In this document: positions 54,677-61,718 of the stretch, piece by piece | Layout of the letters: each line of letters begins with the position of its first letter | Position numbering within the stretch: the first letter of the stretch is position 1 | NCBI GenBank assembly: GCA_016219875.1 | Contig: JACRJZ010000132.1 | Location: 1-64,000 of the forward strand | Length of the DNA: 64,000 nt | From: Verrucomicrobiota bacterium | Lineage (GTDB): Bacteria > Verrucomicrobiota > Verrucomicrobiia > Limisphaerales > JACRJZ01 | Direction of reading: 5' to 3' | Position numbers and translations under genes: made by a program | Notes under the pieces: model-generated | Seen by the model: the letters and a program-made list of their open reading frames with translations, nothing else | Told to the model about the DNA's origin: nothing | Database searches by the model: none

Positions 54677-54762
54677 GAAGAGTGAAAGGGTTGAAGCGTT
54701 GAAGAGGCTTCATGGGCCTGCTTCAGCCCAGGGCTGGCGCCTCTTCAACCCTTCAACTCTTC
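54677..54762. repeat. Imperfect inverted repeat between DUF4175-like and coiled-coil genes
   Basis: gaagagtgaaagggttgaag... (54677-54708) pairs imperfectly with gcctcttcaacccttcaact... (54739-54762). The loop contains a smaller cagccc/gggctg hairpin. It fills much of the 208-bp gap between the two genes. Confidence 0.6.
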
Positions 54763-54841
54763 AACCCCCTTGGCGGGAAAAGCGGGCCGGCGCTTCCCGG
54801 AATTGAATTCCAGCGCCCGGCTTCAGCGTCCGATCAAGCGC

Positions 54842-57550
54842 ATGAAAACGCCGCCCCCGTTTGTCCGTGTTGCCACGCTGCTGGCGGCGTTGTTCCTTGC
54901 GACCGCCGGTGGAGCCGAAGAAGCTGGCGCTCCCAGCGACCGCATTCTTCAGCAGGAACTCAAGCAGCAGCAACTTCAGCGCGCCACGCTGCGGTTGGGC
55001 GAGCAGTTGGCCGGCATCATCGAGGAGTTCGAGCGCAACGGCCTGGCCGGCGAAGACCTGCGCACGCTCAGGGCCGTCCGCACCGTACTGGGCCGGCTCA
55101 GCGAAAAGGAAATGCGGCGCGTGGTGGTGTTCCTTGAGCAAGCGCGCACCAACCCCGATGCCGGCGCCAGCAGCCAGGGCCTCACTGGCGCCTACGCGAG
55201 CCAGAAAACGATCATCACGCTGCTCAAACAGCTCGTCCTGGAATACGAGCGGCAACAAGCGCTGTATGAATTGAGCATCCGCTTTCGCGAGATGGCGGCG
55301 CGCCAGGGCCGGAACATGCGCGTCGGCGTGTGGCTGGCCCGCCAGACGGAGCGCAACCGTTTCAACGAGGAGCAGAAACTCGCCTTGCAGGTCCAGCGGA
55401 TCGACCAGCTTCAGATCAACGAGGAAACCTCTGCGCTTGTCGCCCGGCTGAACAAGCTCGCGGTGGAAATCGGCGGCACGGCCGCAAGCGAGCGGCCCAA
55501 AGCCGCGGCCAAACAAGTCCAGGACGGCGGCCTCACGAACTGGCTCTTCGCCGCGGCGGAGGAACTCAAGAACGGCCAACTCATCAAGAGCGCCACCAGC
55601 AACGAGAAGAAGGCCCGCGATGAAATGCGCGAGATCGCCCGCCTGCTGCTCCTGTCCAAGGACCTCGCCGACTTGCTTCGCGCCGCCATCCGCGAGACGG
55701 AAGCCACGATCCTCTTCCAGAAAGACGTGATGGAGGAAACCCGCAAGATCGAGCAGGCCGAGGACAGTCTTGCCGTGGAACAGCATCAGGCCGAGGCCGT
55801 CGATGTCACTGACTTGATCCATCGCGACATCAAGGACGCCGCGCCCGTCGCCGCCGGTTATCTGCGCGCCGCGTTCGACTCGATGCAGGAAGCGCGCGAG
55901 GTCCTCTTGAACGACGACCCTTCCGACGCGAAACGCCGCGCCGCTCCGGCGAGACAGCGCGACGCCGTGACGGGCCTCGAACAAGCCAAGCGCGCCTTGC
56001 AGGACCAGTTGGCCAAAGCCGAAGCCGAGATTGATCGACCGGAGAATGCATTGGTCCACTTGCGCGATTTGCAGGAAGAGGTCAAGCAACTCATCGAGAA
56101 GCAGGAGAAGCTCAAACAAGAAGCCGCCCAGACCGCCAAGCCAAACCAGCTTCGCGCCAAAGCGCCGGAGCAAGGTACGCTGAAAGATCAGGCCCAGGAC
56201 GCCCAGCAGAAGGCGGCCCCGGAAGCCCCGGCCGCTGCGCAGGCGTTGGATGAAGCCGCCCAGCAGATGGAGGCCGCCCAGAAGGCCTTCGCCCAAAGCA
56301 GGAACTCGCCTGAAGCCCAGCAAGCCGCCGTGGATTCGCTCAAGAAGGCCGACGCTGAACTCGGAAAGGAGATCGCGCGATTGGAAGACGCGGAGAAGCA
56401 ACTCAGCGCGTTGGAGAAACTCTCCGACAAAGTCAGCGACCTCATCAAAGGCCAGGAGCAGGTGAACGCCGACACGGCCAAGGAGGCGGCCAAGCCCAGT
56501 CCTTCGCTGGCTCAATCCAAGAGCCTGGCCAATCAGGAAGCGGCCCTGGCCAGGGCCGCCGCCGAGGCGCTGGTGCAAGCCGAACGTCCTTCGCCTTCCG
56601 CCGCGCCGCATCTCGCCGAAGCCCGTGCGCAGATGAACGACGCCAAAGGCCAGCTCGGCAAACCCGATGCCAAATCCGCCGAAGCACCGGAACGGAAGGC
56701 CCTGGCCGAGTTGTTCGCCGCGAAAAAGGAGATCGACACGAAGATCGGCGACTTGAAGCAGGACCTCGGTCTGCCGCCCGACAGCGCCGGGCCGTCGTTG
56801 GCCGACGCGATGGCTGCCATTGAGAAGGCGCAGGGCGAAGTGAATCAGGCGATGGCTCAGATGACGGGGGCACCGCCCGGCTTGGCCGAGTCCGCCCAGA
56901 AGCCGCCGGCCGCACCCGCCAGCGCGATGGACGCCGCGGCCCGGGAGTTGGGCCAAGCCGCGCAGGACATCACGCCGGTGGCCGCCGGCGACATGGGGCC
57001 GTTGCCCGCCGCTGCCGAAGCGGCGCTCCAATCTGCGCTCGGCGCGCTGAACCAGGGCGCTGCTCAAGCCGCCGCGCACCAGCAATCCCCCGCCCAGGCC
57101 AATGCTTCGGTCGCGGCGCAGGCCCTTGCCCAAGCGCAAGCCGCCCTCGCTCTTGCCGAGGCCGGTTTGAAATCTGAGCTGGCCCAAATGGACCAAGGTG
57201 AACCCGGCGGCCAGCAAGGCCAGCCAGCCGGCAAAGGCCGCACGCCCGGCCCGGCGAAGCCGCCCGGCCAGAACCAGCAGGCCGCCAACCAACCCGGACG
57301 GAAGCCTGGTCAGCAGCCCGGTCCTGGCACACCGCCGCCGCGCGGCACGGGCGACGTCGGCAACTGGCGCGGCGCCGGCGGGGCCAATGGGCCGCAGCGA
57401 GCGACGGCCGGCTTCGGCTCGTTCGTGGGCCTGCCGGGTCGTGACCGCGCCGCCATCCAGCAATCGCAGGGCGAGAAGTATCCCCAGGAATATGGGCCGA
57501 TGGTGGAGCAGTACTTGCGCAACCTCTCGGACCAGTCCCAGGCGAAATAG
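54842..57550 (+). CDS. Secreted coiled-coil protein with Pro/Gln-rich tail
   Basis: 902 aa from the ATG at 54842, which starts at a signal peptide (VATLLAALFLATAGGAEE). Nearly the whole chain is alpha-helical and rich in Ala, Gln, Glu and Lys. Heptad-like stretches are visible (LQQELKQQQLQRATLRLGEQLAGIIEEFE; LEQAKRALQDQLAKAEAEID; LRDLQEEVKQLIEKQEKLKQE), and so are Ala/Gln-rich segments in the last third. The tail (residues ~800-870) is Pro/Gly/Gln-rich (GEPGGQQGQPAGKGRTPG), and the end (GLPGRDRAAIQQSQGEKYPQEYGPMVEQYL) is well ordered. The terminal GLPxRDRxAIQQSQxEKYP...YxxLVEQYLRNL pattern is, as I recall, typical of the C-terminus of planctomycete/verrucomicrobial proteins linked with DUF4175. 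Likely partner of the preceding membrane protein. Confidence 0.7.
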   Translation: MKTPPPFVRVATLLAALFLATAGGAEEAGAPSDRILQQELKQQQLQRATLRLGEQLAGIIEEFERNGLAGEDLRTLRAVRTVLGRLSEKEMRRVVVFLEQARTNPDAGASSQGLTGAYASQKTIITLLKQLVLEYERQQALYELSIRFREMAARQGRNMRVGVWLARQTERNRFNEEQKLALQVQRIDQLQINEETSALVARLNKLAVEIGGTAASERPKAAAKQVQDGGLTNWLFAAAEELKNGQLIKSATSNEKKARDEMREIARLLLLSKDLADLLRAAIRETEATILFQKDVMEETRKIEQAEDSLAVEQHQAEAVDVTDLIHRDIKDAAPVAAGYLRAAFDSMQEAREVLLNDDPSDAKRRAAPARQRDAVTGLEQAKRALQDQLAKAEAEIDRPENALVHLRDLQEEVKQLIEKQEKLKQEAAQTAKPNQLRAKAPEQGTLKDQAQDAQQKAAPEAPAAAQALDEAAQQMEAAQKAFAQSRNSPEAQQAAVDSLKKADAELGKEIARLEDAEKQLSALEKLSDKVSDLIKGQEQVNADTAKEAAKPSPSLAQSKSLANQEAALARAAAEALVQAERPSPSAAPHLAEARAQMNDAKGQLGKPDAKSAEAPERKALAELFAAKKEIDTKIGDLKQDLGLPPDSAGPSLADAMAAIEKAQGEVNQAMAQMTGAPPGLAESAQKPPAAPASAMDAAARELGQAAQDITPVAAGDMGPLPAAAEAALQSALGALNQGAAQAAAHQQSPAQANASVAAQALAQAQAALALAEAGLKSELAQMDQGEPGGQQGQPAGKGRTPGPAKPPGQNQQAANQPGRKPGQQPGPGTPPPRGTGDVGNWRGAGGANGPQRATAGFGSFVGLPGRDRAAIQQSQGEKYPQEYGPMVEQYLRNLSDQSQAK

Positions 57551-57573
57551 CTTTCCACGAACCAGAACTGGGC

Positions 57574-57645
57574 GGTGGGGCGAGCGTACTCGCGAGCCGT
57601 GGCGTGACGTGGCTCCCGTCGGCTCGCGAGTACGCTCGCCCCACC
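57574..57645. repeat. Palindromic repeat with perfect 26-bp arms
   Basis: The arm at 57574-57599 (ggtggggcgagcgtactcgc...) is exactly complementary to 57620-57645 around a 20-bp loop. Same family as 51462-51533. It sits 24 bp after the coiled-coil gene stop, the same distance as the other copy after its upstream gene. Confidence 0.8.
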
Positions 57646-57759
57646 GGTTCCTGGTCCCAATTCGCGATTTCGGGACCGTGGCGCTTCCCAGAATCTTCTT
57701 GCCAGCCTTCCGCGCGCCTTCCGATAGTCCCGGCAACGGAACACCGAATACAGACTCGC

Positions 57760-58911
57760 ATGAAAACCGTTCGCTTCGGAATCATCGGCATGGGCAACAT
57801 GGGCCGCTTCCACGCCGACTACTTGCTCGCCGGCAAGGTCAAACGCGCCGAACTCGTTGCCGTCAGCGATGCCGTGCCCGCCAATCTGGAGCGCTACCAG
57901 CAACTCAAGACCTTCGAGCGCAGTGAAGACCTGATCCGCTCCGGGGCGGTGGACGCCGTCATCATCGCCACGCCGCACTACTTGCACACGTCCATCGGCA
58001 TCGACGCCCTGAACCGCGGGCTGCACGTGCTGGTGGAGAAACCGATTTCGGTCCACAAGGCGGACTGTGAACGGCTGATCGCGGCCCACCAAAGCCACAG
58101 CCAGGTCTTTGGGGCCATGTTCCAACTGCGCACCGACCCGCGCTACCGCAAGCTCCATCAACTGATTTACGGCGAGGAATTGGGCGAAATCGTCCGCGTC
58201 AACTGGATCATCACCGACTGGTATCGCACGGAGGCTTACTATGGCAGCGGCGGCTGGCGCGCGACCTGGAAGGGCGAAGGCGGCGGCGTGCTCCTCAACC
58301 AGTGCCCGCACAACCTCGACCTGTTGATCTGGCTCTGTGGCCGGCCCGCCCGTGTGCGCGGCTTCTGCCAGTTGGGCCGCTATCACGGCATCGAAGTGGA
58401 AGACAACGTGACCGCCTACCTCGAATACCCAAACGGCGCGACCGGCGTGTTCATCACCTCCACCGGCGAAGCGCCGGGCAGCAACCGGCTGGAAATCTGC
58501 GGCGAGATGGGCAAAGTCGTTTTGGAAAACAACAAGCTCACGTTCACGCGCAACGAGATTTCCATGATTCAGTTCAGCCGCACGAGCAAAGCAGGTTTCG
58601 CCAAACCCGAGGTGTGGAACATCGACATCCCGTTCGAGAACATCGGCGCGCAGCACGCCGACATCGCGCAAAACTTCGTCGATGCTGTCCTCGACGGCGC
58701 TCCCCTTCTTTGCCCTGCCGCGGAAGGAGTGCATTCCGTCGAGCTTGCCAACGCCATCCTCTACTCCTCACTCGTCGGCAAGACGGTCGAACTGCCCTTG
58801 GACGGCCTGGCCTACGAGCAGCGGCTCAAGAAGCTCGTCGCCGACTCCAAGTTCGAGAAGAAGGTTGTCGCCACCGCCGGCGAGGATTTCACCAAGTCGT
58901 TCAACCGGTAA
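57760..58911 (+). CDS. Gfo/Idh/MocA-family NAD(P)-dependent oxidoreductase
   Basis: 383 aa from the ATG at 57760. The N-terminal Rossmann fold is opened by FGIIGMGNMGRFHADYL (GxGxxG at residues 10-15). It continues with ELVAVSDAVPANLERY, DAVIIATPHYLHTSIGIDAL and the family's VEKPIS motif (Glu93-Lys94-Pro95). The C-terminal alpha/beta domain carries W..TWKGEGGGVLLNQCPHNLDLLIWLCG, in which the G..L.dqg.H..D pattern supplies catalytic residues of sugar dehydrogenases in this family. It probably oxidises or isomerises a sugar or inositol-type substrate in the cytoplasm; the substrate cannot be read. No signal peptide. The upstream in-frame extension is repeat sequence. Confidence 0.87.
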   Translation: MKTVRFGIIGMGNMGRFHADYLLAGKVKRAELVAVSDAVPANLERYQQLKTFERSEDLIRSGAVDAVIIATPHYLHTSIGIDALNRGLHVLVEKPISVHKADCERLIAAHQSHSQVFGAMFQLRTDPRYRKLHQLIYGEELGEIVRVNWIITDWYRTEAYYGSGGWRATWKGEGGGVLLNQCPHNLDLLIWLCGRPARVRGFCQLGRYHGIEVEDNVTAYLEYPNGATGVFITSTGEAPGSNRLEICGEMGKVVLENNKLTFTRNEISMIQFSRTSKAGFAKPEVWNIDIPFENIGAQHADIAQNFVDAVLDGAPLLCPAAEGVHSVELANAILYSSLVGKTVELPLDGLAYEQRLKKLVADSKFEKKVVATAGEDFTKSFNR

Positions 58912-58947
58912 GCGGCCCGCGGCAGACAAGGCGCTCGCCCTTAAAGT

Positions 58948-59070
58948 CTGTTTGAAAACTCCTTTGAGCTGCGACGAATGGAGGCTTGGAGTTCCGCGTT
59001 TACGCGGTTTGACGGGAGCGCGCAGCACGAACCGCGCAAACGCGGAACTCCAAACGGGGTTTTCAAACAG
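58948..59070. repeat. 123-bp MITE-like element with nested inverted repeats
   Basis: Outer 12-bp perfect arms ctgtttgaaaac (58948-58959) and gttttcaaacag (59059-59070) enclose inner 22-bp arms at 58988-59009 and 59030-59051 (ggagttccgcgtttacgcgg, one mismatch). It ends 7 bp before the start codon of the haem-protein gene, so it forms that gene's 5' leader. No transposase is present. Confidence 0.75.
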
Positions 59071-59077
59071 GCTCTTG

Positions 59078-61528
59078 ATGCCGCTGCTGGCCTTCGCGGC
59101 GCTCGCGATGGTCACTGTCGCGGAACCGACTCCCGCGCGGGCGAACCCGATCGCTGCCGACGGCACACCGGCGGGCGCGGACGAGATCGTCTTCGCCGTC
59201 CGGCAACCCGGCAAGGACCCGCACTACTACGCCAACTTCGGCTACTTCGCCTTCGATCCCGAGCGGAAGGCCTACGGTCAGGACGGGAAGCTTTGTCGCC
59301 TGAACGTCGGCACCGGCCGGCTGACGGTGCTGCTTGATGATCCGAGCGGCGGGGTGCGCGATCCCCAGGTCAGTTACGACGGAAAGAGAATTCTCTTCTC
59401 GTACCGGAAGGGTGGGACGCCGAACTATCTGCTCTACGAAACCCAGGCGGACGGTTCGGGTCTGCGGCAGCTTACCGACGGTCCTTGGGACGATATCGAG
59501 CCGACCTATCTCCCCGACGACGGGATTCTTTTCTGTTCGAGCCGCTGCCGCCGCTGGGTCAACTGTTGGCCGACGCCGGTCGCCGTGCTCCACCGCTGCG
59601 ACCGCGACGGCAAAAACCTCCGCGCCGTCTCGAGCAACAACCAACACGACAACACCCCGTGGGTCCTGCCCGATGGCCGCATCCTCTACACGCGCTGGGA
59701 ATACGTCGATCGGAGCGAGGTCTCCTTTCACCACCTCTGGACGGCCCATCCCGACGGCACGGGGCAGACGGTGTTCTTCGGGAACATGCATCCAGGCATC
59801 GCCATGCTCGATGCGAAGCCGATTCCCGGCACGCGCAAGGTCGTCGCCTCCTTCTCGCCGGGCCACGGACGGCGTGAGCACGACGGCCACATCACCATTG
59901 TCGATCCGGCCGCGGGACCGGACGCCACATCCTTCGCTCGGCGCGTGAGCCAGACGGCGGACTTCCGCGATCCTTACCCGCTCGGCGAGGATTCGTTTCT
60001 TGTGGCCAAGCAGGCGAGCCTTCTCCTCATGGATGGACGGGGCGCCACGCGAGTCCTCCATACCTTGACCGTGGAAGAACGTGCCGCCGGCCTCGAGTGC
60101 CACGAGCCGCGACCGTTGCGCCCGCGACCACGCGAGCCGCTGTTGACGGACCGGATCGAGCCAGCCCAAACGACTGGCGTGTTGGTTCTCTCGGATGTTT
60201 ATCGCGGGCGCAACATGGGTGGAGTGAAACGAGGGGAGATCAAGGAACTCCTGGTCCTGGAAACGTTGCCCAAGCCCATCAACTTCACCGGCAGCGGTGA
60301 TCCGATCAGCTACAACGGCACGTTCACCCTTGAGCGCGTGCTCGGCACCGTCCCCGTCGAGGCCGATGGGTCGGCGTGCTTCGAGTTGCCGGCGCTGCGG
60401 AGTTTCTTCTTCGTGGCGCTCGACGGTGAAGGCGTCGCCGTCAAGCGTATGCAAAGCTTCTTGACCGTTCAGCCGGGCGAGAGGCTGAGTTGCGTCGGGT
60501 GCCACGAGCACCGCGCCGGGACCGCCCTCCCAACCGCGAGCCTTGGCGCCCTCTGCCGTCCGCCCAGCCGCGTCCGGCCAATGCCCGGCGTCCCGGATGT
60601 GTTCGACTTCCCGCGGGACATCCAGCCCATCCTCGACCGGCACTGCGTGTGCTGTCACGACTACGAGTCGCATGACGCCACCAACGGGCCGCGCGCGGGC
60701 GGCGTGATTCTCACCGGGGACCGCGGGCCGTTCTTCTCGCACAGTTTCTGGATGCTCACGGTCCGCGGCCAGTTTTCCGATGGCCGAAACCTCCCGCGCA
60801 GCAACTATGCGCCGCGGACTCTGGGCAGCGCCGCCAGCCCGCTGCTGAGACTGCTCGACGGAGGTCATTACGACGCCAAGCTGACGCCACAGGAAAAGAG
60901 CTTGGTCCGTCTCTGGATCGAGACGGGTGCGCCGTACGCCGGCACCTACGCGGCCTTGGGGACGGGCATGATCGGGGCCTATCGGGAGGACATTCTGGAT
61001 CGGAGCGATGCCGAGTGGCCGGCGGTGAAGGCGGCCCAACCGGTGCTCGAAAAGCGCTGCGGGACTTGCCACGCGGGGCCGAAGCAACTGCCCACTTCGC
61101 CGTCCGACGACGCGGGCATGGCACCCTGGCAAAGCAAGTTCACCGACCCGCGCATCCGCTTCTCGCGTCACCTCCTCTACAACCTCACCCGGCCCGAGAA
61201 GTCACTGCTGCTGTTGGCCCCGCTCGCGAAAGCGGGTGGCGGCTATGGCGTCTGTGGCGGAACGGGAAACGCAGCAGCGACTATCTTCGCGGGCACGGAC
61301 GATTCCGACTACCGCATCCTCTTCGAGAGCGTGCTCGCCACGAAGAGCGCGCTCGACCGGCTCCAGCGTTTCGACATGCCGGGCTTCCGCCCCGGACCCG
61401 AGTACACCCGTGAAATGATGCGCTACGGCATCCTGCCCCGCGGGCCGGGAGCCGGCAGCCCGATCGACGTTTACGCCGCGGATCGGGCTTATTGGGAATC
61501 GCTCTGGTATCGGCCGACGGGCCAGTGA
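59078..61528 (+). CDS. Secreted PD40/tri-haem 'HzsA-related' protein
   Basis: 816 aa from the ATG at 59078, which begins at a signal peptide (MPLLAFAALAMVTVAEPTPARA). The first ~330 mature residues form a TolB/PD40-type propeller (DPQVSYDGKRILFSYRKGG, YLLYETQADGSGLRQLTDGPWDDIEPTYLPDDGILFCSSRC). A beta-rich middle (GVLVLSDVYRGRNMGGVKRGEIKELLVLE) is followed by three CxxCH haem-binding motifs: CVGCH at 472-476, the near-canonical CVCCH at 523-527 and CGTCH at 661-665. The order matches what is called HzsA-related (hydrazine synthase alpha-like) in Planctomycetes and Verrucomicrobia, without evidence for anammox. It probably acts as a periplasmic or outer-surface multi-haem electron-transfer or binding protein. 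The substrate is unknown. Confidence 0.68.
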   Translation: MPLLAFAALAMVTVAEPTPARANPIAADGTPAGADEIVFAVRQPGKDPHYYANFGYFAFDPERKAYGQDGKLCRLNVGTGRLTVLLDDPSGGVRDPQVSYDGKRILFSYRKGGTPNYLLYETQADGSGLRQLTDGPWDDIEPTYLPDDGILFCSSRCRRWVNCWPTPVAVLHRCDRDGKNLRAVSSNNQHDNTPWVLPDGRILYTRWEYVDRSEVSFHHLWTAHPDGTGQTVFFGNMHPGIAMLDAKPIPGTRKVVASFSPGHGRREHDGHITIVDPAAGPDATSFARRVSQTADFRDPYPLGEDSFLVAKQASLLLMDGRGATRVLHTLTVEERAAGLECHEPRPLRPRPREPLLTDRIEPAQTTGVLVLSDVYRGRNMGGVKRGEIKELLVLETLPKPINFTGSGDPISYNGTFTLERVLGTVPVEADGSACFELPALRSFFFVALDGEGVAVKRMQSFLTVQPGERLSCVGCHEHRAGTALPTASLGALCRPPSRVRPMPGVPDVFDFPRDIQPILDRHCVCCHDYESHDATNGPRAGGVILTGDRGPFFSHSFWMLTVRGQFSDGRNLPRSNYAPRTLGSAASPLLRLLDGGHYDAKLTPQEKSLVRLWIETGAPYAGTYAALGTGMIGAYREDILDRSDAEWPAVKAAQPVLEKRCGTCHAGPKQLPTSPSDDAGMAPWQSKFTDPRIRFSRHLLYNLTRPEKSLLLLAPLAKAGGGYGVCGGTGNAAATIFAGTDDSDYRILFESVLATKSALDRLQRFDMPGFRPGPEYTREMMRYGILPRGPGAGSPIDVYAADRAYWESLWYRPTGQ

Positions 61529-61718
61529 GCGTGGAGCGATCCGGGCACAACGGTGCTCTCCTCGGCCGCATCTGACGTTGCTGGTGGCGCTGACGCTGGT
61601 GGGCACCTTGACCAGTGGCGGCGTAGAAGGGAACGCCCCGGACCTTGATCTCGCTGCCACGTGGATGCCATGAGCTTTATGCTGACAAGAGCTTCGTGTT
61701 TCGTGTAAGACCTCCGGC

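Noticed and set aside
54634..54841. Frameshift joining the DUF4175-like and coiled-coil genes
   Set aside because: The second gene has its own signal peptide and the spacer is a repeat with no continuous coding signal, so two separate genes fit better.
51462..57645. Similar palindromes at 51462 and 57574 considered as CRISPR or attachment sites
   Set aside because: Only single dispersed copies with no regular spacers, no cas genes and no integrase; they fit palindromic intergenic repeats.
58682..59077. Upstream frame of the haem protein overlapping the oxidoreductase gene
   Set aside because: It overlaps the oxidoreductase in another frame and runs through the MITE-like element; the signal peptide begins at 59078.
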